A DNA stretch of 64,000 bases from Yoonia vestfoldensis DSM 16212 (GTDB lineage Bacteria > Pseudomonadota > Alphaproteobacteria > Rhodobacterales > Rhodobacteraceae), in contig NZ_KB907977.1 of NCBI RefSeq assembly GCF_000382265.1, positions 124,001 to 188,000 on the forward strand, written 5' to 3'. This document shows, piece by piece, positions 1 to 11,072 of this stretch. Position 1 is the first letter of the stretch; every line of letters starts with the position of its first letter. The position numbers were made by a program, and so were the translations under genes. Below the pieces are notes generated by a model. The model was not told the DNA's origin. It saw nothing but the letters and a program-made list of their open reading frames with translations, and ran no database searches.

Positions 1-322
1 TAAAAGATATCGGCATAGCTCGGTGCGATCACGCAGGTGATGCCGAAATCGGCAATCGCCCAGGGCGCATGTTCGCGGCTTGACCCGCAACCGAAATTCT
101 CGCCCGCGACAAGGATCTGGGCATCACGGTATTGCGGTTTGTTCAGCACGAAATCGGGAATTTCGTTGCCGTCCTGATCATAGCGCATTTCATCGAACAG
201 GTTCACACCAAGGCCCGACCGTTTGATCGTTTTCAGAAATTGCTTGGGGATGATCATATCGGTGTCGATATTGACCAAGGGCAAGGGTGCGGCGATCCCG
301 CTGAGTTTGGTGAATTTTTGCA

Positions 323-323
<1 letters not shown>
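1..323 (-). CDS. leuD: 3-isopropylmalate dehydratase small subunit LeuD (3' end outside window)
   Basis: Small subunit of isopropylmalate isomerase, which with LeuC interconverts 2- and 3-isopropylmalate in leucine biosynthesis in the cytoplasm. The 107 visible N-terminal residues include the swivelling-domain signatures [13 protein letters not shown] and [16 protein letters not shown], which bind the substrate. The gene runs off the left window edge, so roughly the C-terminal half is missing (family length is about 200 residues). The ATG overlaps the leuC stop by one base (TAATG), so the two subunits are probably translationally coupled. Identification is secure. Confidence 0.95.
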
Positions 324-1726
<1,403 letters not shown>

Positions 1727-1908
1727 TGTCCTCTCCCGTATCAGATTTCAGATGTGTGCAGGCGTGCGGAAACGGCGGGCGTCAGCCCCGCGCGAGGATC
1801 GTGCAAGTCGCGCCGAAAAACCGCCAAGGCAGGCGTGCGCGGTCATCCATGTCGAAAACCTGTTTCATGGCGCCGTGGATACACCCTGCCCGCGCCGCCC
1901 GCAAGGGA
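1727..1908. other. Intergenic region upstream of leuC
   Basis: No convincing gene. It should hold the leuC promoter, but I could not pick out a clear -35/-10 pair. An 8-bp inverted repeat (CCCTGCCC at 1884-1891 with GGGCAGGG at 1917-1924) spans the end of the neighbouring RTX-repeat gene. It could act as a terminator for that gene, but there is no following T-run. Confidence 0.5.
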
Positions 1909-2979
1909 TCAGATAGGGGCAGGGTTTGCCGGAATCACGCTTTTGATGAAAGCGACGGTCGGTGCCGGATCAAAATAGTCGGTGGTTTCGGCATTGGTCT
2001 GGACGACTTCGATATTGATCGACTCGCGGGAGACATCGGTCCGTTCGCCGGTATCCAAGGTCGCACCACGCAGGAAAGCAGACGATCCTTCGTACTGGTC
2101 AGGTGCAAGACCAGCGGGGTCGGTAAGGGTCGCCGTGACCAAGACGCCGGGCACCCCGTTGAGCGTTGTCGCCGTCAGCGCATAGTCCAGACCAAGCGGG
2201 GCTGTCGTTTCGGCATCGACGGTCAGGATCAGGCGATGGGTTTCCAGCCTGAACTGGGTGATCGTCGCCTGCGTCTGGAGGCCGTCATCGAGATTGGCGA
2301 GAACAAAGAAATCGGTGGTGCCTTGCAAATCTTCCAATGTTGCAGAGCCCGAAACAAGGATCAGTTCGTCCTTTTGGTCCAGCACCGCGCCGTCTTCGCC
2401 GACGACATCGGTATCGTTGCGGCCACCGGATGCGAAACCGCCTTCTTTGCCCGCGACGGTCGGATCGCCGCCCCAGATATAGATCGTGTCCTCGCCACCT
2501 TCGCCGCGCAAGGTGTCGTTGATATCGGTGGCAAGCACGTAGTCGCCATTGTCGTCCAGCCGCGCGGCCGGGCCGCCAAAGATCAGATCGTCGCCTCGCC
2601 CGGCACGAATGACATCCTGACCATAGCCGCCGTCGATCGTGTCGTCGTCAGCGCCGCCTTCGATCGTGTCATTGCCTTCGCCACCGTCGATCATATCGTC
2701 GCCCGGACCACCAAAAAGGATGTCCCGTCCGTCGCCACCCGTGATCGTGTCGTCGCCTTCGCCGCCATAAATCTCGTCGATGCCGCCGAGCCCGGAGATG
2801 GTATCGTCACCCTTGTAGCCATAGATCACGTCATTGCCGTCGGTGCCGACGATCACGTCATCCTCGAAGCTGCCCTTGATCGTGTCATCTTCGTCGTCAT
2901 CGCCGTTGGAGCCGCCGCCGACCAATGGAATGACCAACGCCCCAAGCCCCAACAAGACCAGCAGGATGCTGACGTCCAT
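1909..2979 (-). CDS. Membrane-anchored RTX-type calcium-binding repeat protein
   Basis: 356 aa. Residues 1-23 form a hydrophobic segment (MDVSILLVLLGLGALVIPLV) followed by a very acidic linker, so the protein is probably exported and anchored by its N-terminus. From about residue 35 to 125 there are tandem nonapeptides of the GGxGxDxIx type (for example GGEGDDTIT, GGDGRDILF, GGPGDDMID), the calcium-binding beta-roll signature of hemolysin-type proteins. The C-terminal 200 residues carry no motif I recognise. The ATG at 2979 was chosen over an upstream in-frame start because a GGAG ribosome-binding site precedes it and the hydrophobic segment then begins at once. No type I secretion genes are nearby. 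Function unknown; calcium binding is inferred. Confidence 0.8.
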   Translation of the reverse strand: MDVSILLVLLGLGALVIPLVGGGSNGDDDEDDTIKGSFEDDVIVGTDGNDVIYGYKGDDTISGLGGIDEIYGGEGDDTITGGDGRDILFGGPGDDMIDGGEGNDTIEGGADDDTIDGGYGQDVIRAGRGDDLIFGGPAARLDDNGDYVLATDINDTLRGEGGEDTIYIWGGDPTVAGKEGGFASGGRNDTDVVGEDGAVLDQKDELILVSGSATLEDLQGTTDFFVLANLDDGLQTQATITQFRLETHRLILTVDAETTAPLGLDYALTATTLNGVPGVLVTATLTDPAGLAPDQYEGSSAFLRGATLDTGERTDVSRESINIEVVQTNAETTDYFDPAPTVAFIKSVIPANPAPI

Positions 2980-3142
2980 GATACCGCTCCACACCAATAA
3001 ACCTGAGCGCGAAACTATCCGCCCCGCCCTGATCCGGCAAGCGGTTTCAGATCCCAAGCTGCGTCACCCGCGTCGGTACGCGCCTTGCGAAGCACGCGCG
3101 GGGCGTGCAAAGTCGGCGCAGCGGAACGACGAAGGGACCGAG

Positions 3143-4507
3143 ATGACCCGCCACCCTCTATTCCACCGCGCGCAGATATCGCCCGACACGCTGCCTTTGG
3201 AGGATCTGGACCAGATTATTTCCGTCGGCAGCGATCTTCTGGGCCAATTGCAGGTCTTCGTGATCGGCATGCTGCGGCCCTGGAACCTGTATCAGATCGG
3301 GATCATCCTGCTGTTGTTCGCGCTGGCGCATCTGCTGCGGGCGACGCTGGGGCCACGTATCCGCGACTGGATGGGATCGCGCGAGAACTGGCCGAAATGG
3401 CGCATGCGCATTCTTGTAGTCATCCACCAGCGGCTGCGCGCGATCTTCTTTGTCGCGCTGTTGTGGCTGGTTATCCTGATCATGCGCGAAGTGACATGGC
3501 CCAGCCGCAGCTATCTGCTGAGCGTCGCGGGAACGCTGTCTTTTGCATGGCTGGCCATCGTTTTCGTCACCCGTCTGATCAAAAGCCAATCCTTGCGGCG
3601 CTTCGTCCGCTACGGGGCCTGGACCTATGTCACGCTGCTTATTCTGGACCTCGTCGATCCCGCCGAACAGATCCTGGACGGGGCCGGTTTCGCGATCGGC
3701 GAGATCAGGTTTTCCTTGCTGTTGCTGGTGCAGGCGCTTGTCATTCTGGGCGCGCTGATCACGATGGCGCGGTTCTTTACGGCAACGACCGCGCGGCGCG
3801 TCAGGGCCAACGAGGATATCAGCCCCTCGATGCAGGTACTGATCGTCAAGGGCGTGCAGATCGCGTTTTACGGGGCCGCGTTCTTTCTGGGGGTCCGCGC
3901 GCTCGGGATCGACCTGACCGGCCTTGCGGTGCTGTCCGGTGCGATCGGCGTAGGGCTGGGGTTCGGGCTGCAGAAGGTGGTTTCCAACCTCGTATCAGGC
4001 ATTATCATCCTGCTCGACAAGTCGATCAAGCCGGGGGACGTGATCAGCCTTGGCGACACCTTTGGCTGGATCAATGCGCTGGGTGCGCGCTATGTGTCGG
4101 TCGTCACCCGCGACGGGCGCGAATATCTGATCCCCAACGAGGATCTGATCACCGGACAGGTGGTCAACTGGTCGCATTCCAACGAATTCGTACGGCTGGA
4201 CATCCATTTCGGCACGTCCTACGGCGACAACCCGCATCTGGTGCGCAAGGTCGCCATCGCGGCGGCCCAAAGCGTGGACCGCGTGCTGGTATCCCGCCCT
4301 GCGGTCTGTCACATCGTGGGCTTCGGCGACAGTTCGGTCGATTACATCCTGCGGTTCTGGATCAGCGATCCGACGGCCGGGCTGACCAATATCCGTGGCA
4401 ATGTGTTTCTGGCGCTGTGGGATGCGTTTGCCGACAACGGGATCAGCATCCCGTTTCCACAACGCGAGGTGCGGATGCTGAATGGCGACAAGATGTCCGA
4501 GGCCTGA
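3143..4507 (+). CDS. MscS-family mechanosensitive ion channel
   Basis: 454 aa small-conductance mechanosensitive channel family protein of the inner membrane, which would open under hypo-osmotic stress. Several membrane segments occupy about residues 45-280. The pore-lining TM3 is the Gly/Ala-rich stretch GAIGVGLGFGLQKVVSNL, followed by the beta domain signature (DKSIKPGDVISLGDTFGWI and LIPNEDLITGQVVNWS). The family's cytoplasmic vestibule domain follows. The ATG at 3143 follows a GAAGGGA ribosome-binding site; a longer frame upstream lacks coding character. The C-terminus is full. It is divergent from the RTX-repeat gene. Which MscS subfamily it belongs to cannot be settled by eye. Confidence 0.9.
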   Translation: MTRHPLFHRAQISPDTLPLEDLDQIISVGSDLLGQLQVFVIGMLRPWNLYQIGIILLLFALAHLLRATLGPRIRDWMGSRENWPKWRMRILVVIHQRLRAIFFVALLWLVILIMREVTWPSRSYLLSVAGTLSFAWLAIVFVTRLIKSQSLRRFVRYGAWTYVTLLILDLVDPAEQILDGAGFAIGEIRFSLLLLVQALVILGALITMARFFTATTARRVRANEDISPSMQVLIVKGVQIAFYGAAFFLGVRALGIDLTGLAVLSGAIGVGLGFGLQKVVSNLVSGIIILLDKSIKPGDVISLGDTFGWINALGARYVSVVTRDGREYLIPNEDLITGQVVNWSHSNEFVRLDIHFGTSYGDNPHLVRKVAIAAAQSVDRVLVSRPAVCHIVGFGDSSVDYILRFWISDPTAGLTNIRGNVFLALWDAFADNGISIPFPQREVRMLNGDKMSEA

Positions 4508-4595
4508 ACCCATTGCGGATCAGCGCGTTATGCACATGTAACTGGTGTGGCGCATCCGCGCGCTGCATACAGATCGCAACATCGAAAGGACCGTC

Positions 4596-4910
4596 ATGCA
4601 ATTCCAACTGAACACCGACGCACATATTCAGGGCGACGAGCGGCTGGCCGAAGTCGCCGAAACGATCGTGACCGGCGCATTGGGCCATCTGACCGATCGT
4701 CTGACACGCGTCGAGGTGCATGTCGTCGATGTGAACGGCGGCAAGGGCGGAGCGGATGATATCAGATGCACCGTCGAAGGCCGTCCCGAGGGAATGCAGC
4801 CGCAGACCGTCACCCATCACGACGCCAATGTCGAAGCGGCCTTGCGCGGCGGGGCCAAGAAACTGCGCGCGCTTCTCGATAGCGAGTTCGGCAAGCTCGG
4901 GCGGCGCTGA
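4596..4910 (+). CDS. HPF/RaiA-like ribosome-associated protein
   Basis: 104 aa, resembling the N-terminal ribosome-binding domain of hibernation promoting factor (sigma-54 modulation protein family). The beta-alpha-beta-beta-beta-alpha layout is recognisable, with a late helix rich in Lys/Arg (GGAKKLRALLDSEFGKLGRR). It lacks the C-terminal dimerisation domain of long HPF and is more acidic in its first half than typical HPF, so it may be a divergent member with another ligand. The ATG at 4596 has a GAAAGGA site upstream. It converges on the urease operon, with a hairpin and a repeat element between. Confidence 0.65.
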   Translation: MQFQLNTDAHIQGDERLAEVAETIVTGALGHLTDRLTRVEVHVVDVNGGKGGADDIRCTVEGRPEGMQPQTVTHHDANVEAALRGGAKKLRALLDSEFGKLGRR

Positions 4911-4913
4911 TTT

Positions 4914-4930
4914 CCCCTGCGGTGCAGGGG
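4914..4930. terminator. Hairpin between convergent genes
   Basis: CCCCTGC (4914-4920) and GCAGGGG (4924-4930) form a perfect 7-bp stem with a 3-base loop, four bases after the HPF-like stop. In the minus direction it follows ureG and is trailed by AAATC rather than a T-run, so intrinsic termination is possible but unproven. Confidence 0.5.
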
Positions 4931-4940
4931 AACGCTCCGC

Positions 4941-4966
4941 GGGGGATATCTGGGCTCGGAAGATGA
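4941..4966 (+). repeat. Gene-end repeat, copy A
   Basis: One of five short intergenic copies of a conserved core reading GGGGATATTTGGGCTCGG followed by AAGATG. This copy has one change (ATATC for ATATT). It lies between the convergent HPF-like gene and ureG. See the finding on the repeat family. Confidence 0.75.
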
Positions 4967-4968
4967 GG

Positions 4969-5592
4969 TCAGAGACCGCCGATACGGCGGATCAGGGCGA
5001 TGATGTCGTCTACGCCCTGCCCGTTGCGCAGGCTTGCAAAAACCACCGGCAGCGCACCGCGCATCCGTGCGGCGTCCGCTGCCATGACTTCGAGCGAGGC
5101 GCCCACATGGGGGGCGAGATCGGTCTTGTTCACGACCAGAATGTCCGACCGCGTGATCGCGGGGCCGCCTTTACGGGGGATATCCTCGCCCGCCGCCGTG
5201 TCGATCACATAGATCGTCAGGTCGGCAAGTTCGGGACTGTAGGTCGCGGACAGGTTGTCGCCGCCGCTTTCGATCAGGATCAGGTCCAGATCGGGATGGC
5301 GCGCGCGCATTTCGGCGACGGCCGCGAGATTGATCGACGCATCCTCGCGGATCGCGGTATGCGGGCAGCCGCCGGTTTCCACGCCCATCACGCGGTCGGC
5401 GGGCAGTATCTGCATCCGCATCAGGGCTTCGGCATCTTCCTGCGTGTAAATGTCATTGGTGATCACGCAAAGGCTGAGTTCGTCTTTCAGCGCCCGCGCG
5501 AGCGCGGCCGTCAACGTGGTTTTGCCAGCGCCGACAGGACCGCCGATACCAACGCGCAAAGGACCGTGGGGGGACATGCTGAGACCTTTCAT
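4969..5592 (-). CDS. ureG: Urease accessory GTPase UreG
   Basis: 207 aa SIMIBI-class GTPase that powers nickel insertion into urease apoenzyme. The P-loop [13 protein letters not shown] is near residue 15, the Ni-binding CPH motif appears as [13 protein letters not shown], and the base-recognition NKTD is near residue 155. The ATG at 5592 overlaps the ureF stop as ATGA; a TTG one codon upstream is less likely. It is the last gene of the urease operon. Full length. Confidence 0.97.
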   Translation of the reverse strand: MKGLSMSPHGPLRVGIGGPVGAGKTTLTAALARALKDELSLCVITNDIYTQEDAEALMRMQILPADRVMGVETGGCPHTAIREDASINLAAVAEMRARHPDLDLILIESGGDNLSATYSPELADLTIYVIDTAAGEDIPRKGGPAITRSDILVVNKTDLAPHVGASLEVMAADAARMRGALPVVFASLRNGQGVDDIIALIRRIGGL

Positions 5593-6245
5593 CAAGACCG
5601 GAAAATGCGGGAATATTGCGCGGCATGCTGCATAGAGGCGGTATCGACAGCGAATGCTGCGCTGCCGATATCGTCAAGCCCGGCGCTTGTCGCCTCTGCC
5701 CCGATGCGCAGGCAAAGCGGCGCAAGACCCGCCAAAATCCGCTGCGCCTCGGTCTGGCCGAGGGGCATCAGGCGCTGTGCCGCCTGCACCAGATTGCTGG
5801 CGAAGCTTTGCAGCCAAAGTTGTGCGACAGGCAGAACCGGCAGGTCCATCAGCCGGGCCGCGCGCCCCACAGCCACGGGATAGGCCATTTCGGGCAGATC
5901 AAGCCCCCAGACCGCGCGGGTCGTCGCGGCAAAGGCTGCCCCTTGTTGTAACGTCTCCATCCGGCGTTCGCGACTGGGTGTCAGTGCCGCCGCGAGGTCG
6001 GCGATCGGCGTCACATCTTCTGCCGCATGGGCCGCACAGAGCAGGATTGCATCACTCCGCCCCGCCCCGTGGACGAGCACATCGGCAAGCCAATCCGCGA
6101 GCGCTGCGCCGTCGCGGACATCGCCACGCCCGATGGTGCGTTCCAACCCGTGCGACCACGCGAAAGCGCCCACCGGATAGGCCGGCGACAGCCATTGGGC
6201 CAGCGTCAGCAGCTGCGCGTCACGCATGGGAATGGCTGTGGTCAT
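5592..6245 (-). CDS. ureF: Urease accessory protein UreF
   Basis: 217 aa all-helical accessory protein that joins UreD and UreG in the urease activation complex. Family signatures are the N-terminal [16 protein letters not shown] and the C-terminal region ending in SRIFRS. The ATG at 6245 is preferred because a GATGGGG stretch precedes it and it overlaps ureE by 26 bases; an ATG at 6227 is a possible alternative. Full length for the family. Confidence 0.95.
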   Translation of the reverse strand: MTTAIPMRDAQLLTLAQWLSPAYPVGAFAWSHGLERTIGRGDVRDGAALADWLADVLVHGAGRSDAILLCAAHAAEDVTPIADLAAALTPSRERRMETLQQGAAFAATTRAVWGLDLPEMAYPVAVGRAARLMDLPVLPVAQLWLQSFASNLVQAAQRLMPLGQTEAQRILAGLAPLCLRIGAEATSAGLDDIGSAAFAVDTASMQHAAQYSRIFRS

Positions 6246-6675
6246 GCCCCATCGTCCGCCCGTGGCCATAGGCCCCGCCTTCGGGGGTGAACGGCCCATC
6301 GACATCCGTGACGGTCGCGCCAAGCTGTTCCAGCATCCCGCGCATCACCTTTTCGCGCTGCACAACCAGCGCATCGGGCAGGATCGCGCAGGGCATGTGC
6401 CGGTTCCCGATATGCCAGGCCAGCCGCACCAGATCGCCAGTCACGCGCATCAACGCCTCTTGGGCCGCGACGACGGCAATCTGGCGGCCGTCCTCAAGCA
6501 GGAACACATGGCCCGCGGCCACCGATGTCGTCTGCGGCAGATCGACCAGAAACGGCTCTCCTGCGTCGGTAACAAGCCGCTTGCGCCGCAACAGACGGGC
6601 GTCATACGTCAGGCTGACCGTGCCTGCGACAGGGCCATGGGCGTGGTCATGGGTCGCGAGGGCGCGGGCGCTCAT
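6220..6675 (-). CDS. ureE: Urease nickel chaperone UreE
   Basis: 151 aa dimeric metallochaperone that delivers Ni(II) to the urease activation complex. Histidine-rich stretches are seen at both ends: THDHAHG near residue 10 and GHDHSHSHA at the C-terminus, the latter being the typical Ni-binding tail. The central Ni ligand lies in the HIGNRHMP motif. The start overlaps the stop of the preceding secreted-protein gene as ATGA. Full length. Confidence 0.95.
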   Translation of the reverse strand: MSARALATHDHAHGPVAGTVSLTYDARLLRRKRLVTDAGEPFLVDLPQTTSVAAGHVFLLEDGRQIAVVAAQEALMRVTGDLVRLAWHIGNRHMPCAILPDALVVQREKVMRGMLEQLGATVTDVDGPFTPEGGAYGHGRTMGHDHSHSHA

Positions 6676-7262
6676 CAATCTTCTCCGACGGCAGTGATGG
6701 ACAGGATCGTATATGTGTCGATACTATCGCTATCATCCGAGGCGAAGGACGCCATATATGCGATGCCAAGGTCAGGCAGGTAATGCAGGCCCTCGGTCTG
6801 GCGATAGCCTTCGCCGCTATAGACGATTTCGCCGGGGATGACTGTATAGATGCAATCGCCATAGGTCATCGTCGTCATGTCTGACCAGCTGGCGGTCATC
6901 TTGTCGTCGTAGATGCCGTCGACCACGGCGCGCGTGCGCCAGACCTCGCCCGGAGCGGGCAGCGGCATCGCCTCTACCGCCACCGGATAGGCATAGGTCG
7001 ATATGGTATCCGGATTGGGCAACGCGTTGTAAAGCTCGACCACGTCAAGCACGTAGACGCCCTGCCCCAGCGTGCTGCGATCAGCATAGCCGTCGTCATA
7101 TGCAACGATCAATTCGATGACATGTGGCCGCAGGGTGCGGTAGGTCTCGACCGCCCCATCATCGCCGATCAGCCTGATACCGGTGGCAAGGTCGGCCGCA
7201 ACAGGGCAAGCAGCCATCGCAGGGGCCGCCAGACATGACAAGAACATCGCACGGTAGATCAT
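6675..7262 (-). CDS. Unknown secreted protein encoded inside the urease operon
   Basis: 195 aa. The N-terminus MIYRAMFLSCLAAPAMAA is a clear Sec signal peptide with a likely cut after AMA. The mature part is rich in Tyr, Asp and Thr, with two or three cysteines (ACPV near the start, YGDCIY late), and looks like a beta-rich periplasmic domain. No family is recognised. The ATG at 7262 follows a GGGGAGG site at good spacing, and the stop overlaps the ureE ATG, so it is translated with the urease accessory genes. That position suggests a urease, nickel or urea role, but this is inference only. Confidence 0.8.
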   Translation of the reverse strand: MIYRAMFLSCLAAPAMAACPVAADLATGIRLIGDDGAVETYRTLRPHVIELIVAYDDGYADRSTLGQGVYVLDVVELYNALPNPDTISTYAYPVAVEAMPLPAPGEVWRTRAVVDGIYDDKMTASWSDMTTMTYGDCIYTVIPGEIVYSGEGYRQTEGLHYLPDLGIAYMASFASDDSDSIDTYTILSITAVGED

Positions 7263-7341
7263 TCGCACCTCCCCGGTATTGCGCCAAAGCTAGCAAGGGC
7301 GACGCTGCTTGTCATCACGCACAGAGGAGCGGCCGCGCGGA

Positions 7342-7566
7342 TCAGATGTCGTGCGGAAACGCCATCGCCACGACCTCGGCCCGCGTCAGCCCACGCGCGG
7401 CAAGCTGATCGTCCGAGATGGCGGCCAGTGCGCGCAACGTCTGTGCGCGGGAATTGTTCTCGGTCAGATAGACGATGCCTCTGCCCAGCGCGCGCAGAGG
7501 CGTCATTGCCAGTTCGACGATCATCTCGCCGGTGGACATCAGGGTATTGTCGGATTGGAAAGCCAT
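7342..7566 (-). CDS. DUF1127 small protein
   Basis: 74 aa. The C-terminal half (TLRALAAISDDQLAARGLTR followed by an acidic-basic end) matches the DUF1127/YjiS-type domain found in many alphaproteobacterial small stress or RNA-related proteins. The ATG at 7566 follows an AGAGG ribosome-binding site. It sits in the ureC-ureE gap on the operon strand, separated by 114 bases from ureC. A possible promoter (TTGTTG, 17 bases, TAACTT on the minus strand) lies in that gap, so it may be expressed on its own. Exact role unknown. Confidence 0.8.
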   Translation of the reverse strand: MAFQSDNTLMSTGEMIVELAMTPLRALGRGIVYLTENNSRAQTLRALAAISDDQLAARGLTRAEVVAMAFPHDI

Positions 7567-7680
7567 GTTGCACCTCTTGAATGCGTGTTTCTTTCCTCCC
7601 TGCACCCAAGTTAGCCCCCTGACGCCCGGTCAACAACGCCACAAACTGCAATCCCATTATGCGTTTTCTGCAATGCAGCA

Positions 7681-9441
<1,761 letters not shown>

Positions 9442-9442
9442 C

Positions 9443-9748
9443 CTACAAATCCCCCATCACGGCTTGATTGAAGCCATAGACCTTGCGCGCGCCCGACAGC
9501 GGGATCAGGTTGACATCGCGCCGTTGCCCCGGTTCGAACCGCACGGCGGTGCCAGCGGCGATATCAAGCCGCATGCCGCGCGCGGCCACGCGGTCGAAAT
9601 CCAGCGCCGGATTGGTTTCGGCAAAATGGAAATGCGACCCCACCTGCACCGGCCGGTCGCCGGTATTGGCCACCTGCAACACCAGTACGGGCGCGCCCGC
9701 GTTCAGCGTCAGATCGCCCGCCGCCACAATCACTTCACCCGGTTTCAT
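9443..9748 (-). CDS. ureB: Urease beta subunit UreB
   Basis: 101 aa non-catalytic beta subunit of the UreABC heterotrimer. The signatures [19 protein letters not shown] and [13 protein letters not shown] are typical. The stop lies one base before the ureC ATG. It is separated from ureA by 45 bases. Full length. Confidence 0.97.
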   Translation of the reverse strand: MKPGEVIVAAGDLTLNAGAPVLVLQVANTGDRPVQVGSHFHFAETNPALDFDRVAARGMRLDIAAGTAVRFEPGQRRDVNLIPLSGARKVYGFNQAVMGDL

Positions 9749-9793
9749 GGCATGACCCCCAACTTCTTATTTCCAGAAATACTCATCTTCTTT

Positions 9794-10096
9794 TCAACGG
9801 ATCGGATCATGGACCGTCACCAGCTTGGTGCCGTCCGGAAAGGTCGCCTCGACCTGCACCTCGTGGATCATGTCGGCGATCCCCTCCATCACCTGATCGC
9901 GGGTGATGACATGCGCGCCCGCCTGCATCATGTCGGCGACCGACCGTCCATCGCGCGCGCCTTCGACGACGGCATCCGTGATCAGCGCGATCGCTTCGGG
10001 ATAGTTCAGCTTGACCCCCCGCGCGAGCCGCTTCCGCGCCACTTCGGCCGCCATTGCGATCAGCAATTTGTCTTTTTCACGCGGGGTCAGTTGCAT
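9794..10096 (-). CDS. ureA: Urease gamma subunit UreA
   Basis: 100 aa gamma subunit, complete from [20 protein letters not shown] to the C-terminal VTVHDPIR. It is a separate gene rather than fused with beta, as in most proteobacteria. It follows ureD by three bases. Confidence 0.97.
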   Translation of the reverse strand: MQLTPREKDKLLIAMAAEVARKRLARGVKLNYPEAIALITDAVVEGARDGRSVADMMQAGAHVITRDQVMEGIADMIHEVQVEATFPDGTKLVTVHDPIR

Positions 10097-10099
10097 GGG

Positions 10100-10933
10100 T
10101 CACAATCTCCAGACACGGGGGATGGGGGCGGCGGACAGCGCCTCGATCACGGGAATAAGGTCGCGGCGCAGGGTAAAGCCGTCACTGGCCAGAAGCCGGA
10201 TCAACAACAGATCCTCCGCCAAAAGGCTGGCACCGGCGGTATCGGGCAAATCCAGCGCGCCCGCCAGCGCTGCCGCCTGCGGTGCCGCCAGCAAAAGCGT
10301 CGCCATCGCCCCCGCCCCGCCGGCGATGGCCTTGCGCGCCAGCAGGGCATCGGCATCGCCGATCAGGCGGATCGCATCGGCAAACACCAGCACGCCGTCG
10401 CGCCGGATGCGCCATTGGTCACGCAGATGCAGGGAATGCACGACCTCGCCCATCGCGACACGGCCAAAGATGACGGGTTCCACGATCAGGCATTGCGCGG
10501 ACCCGGTCAGATCGACGGTCATCCGCCGGTCAAGGGCTGCGGCATCAAACAGGATGGTTTCCTGCGGCAGCCAGTCGATGCGCGCATCCTCCGCCACCTG
10601 CAGGGTCACATCGACGCGCGCCACCTGACCGTCAAGGGCGGCATAGCCGCGTTCCGCCGCCTGCGAAGACAGCACGACATGCGCGCCCGGACCTGCCACG
10701 ACGTCCAGCGCCATGCGGTCGCCGCCCGTCAGCCCGCCCGATGTATTCAGGAAAACCGCATCAAGCGTGCGGCCATAGCTGCGCGGGAACAGCGCCTTGA
10801 GCGCGCCTTGCTGGCGCAGGTCCGCGATCACGCTTTGCGTGCCACGGCGCTTGGCCGACAAATGCAGCGCCCCTTGCGCGCGCGGTTGCAAAGGCGCGGC
10901 CCGGTCCATGTCGATCTGTGCGGGGTAGGTCAT
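10100..10933 (-). CDS. ureD: Urease accessory protein UreD
   Basis: 277 aa scaffold of the UreD-UreF-UreG nickel-insertion complex. Typical motifs are FLNTSGGLTGGDR and the LPQETILFD strand. It is the first gene of the operon. The ATG at 10933 is chosen over an upstream in-frame start because it follows purine-rich AAGGAAAGGCGG and fits the family N-terminus. A 7-bp hairpin (10945-10965) sits directly upstream in the leader. Confidence 0.95.
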   Translation of the reverse strand: MTYPAQIDMDRAAPLQPRAQGALHLSAKRRGTQSVIADLRQQGALKALFPRSYGRTLDAVFLNTSGGLTGGDRMALDVVAGPGAHVVLSSQAAERGYAALDGQVARVDVTLQVAEDARIDWLPQETILFDAAALDRRMTVDLTGSAQCLIVEPVIFGRVAMGEVVHSLHLRDQWRIRRDGVLVFADAIRLIGDADALLARKAIAGGAGAMATLLLAAPQAAALAGALDLPDTAGASLLAEDLLLIRLLASDGFTLRRDLIPVIEALSAAPIPRVWRL

Positions 10934-10944
10934 GTTCCGCCTTT

Positions 10945-10965
10945 CCTTGGCCTCTTTTGCCAAGG
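10945..10965 (-). promoter_or_regulatory. Inverted repeat in the urease operon leader
   Basis: CCTTGGC (10945-10951) and GCCAAGG (10959-10965) form a perfect 7-bp stem around a 7-base loop, ending 11 bases before the ureD start codon. A second inverted repeat, GCTGC-TTTT-GCAGC, lies at 10992-11005. Either could be an operator or an mRNA structure. No known NtrC or nickel-regulator site was matched. Confidence 0.5.
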
Positions 10966-11072
10966 ATCGACGGCGCAGGGCCAGTGATGGCGCTGCTTTT
11001 GCAGCACAAAATCCGCAACCCTGCGCGTGTTCGCCTAAAAATCAGGCAGTCGGGGCGGAATTCACGACGGCA

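Noticed and set aside
9749..9793. A sixth copy of the gene-end repeat between ureA and ureB
   Set aside because: The minus strand shows AAGATGAGTATTTCTGGAAA, which shares only short words with the core in different order. Too weak to count.
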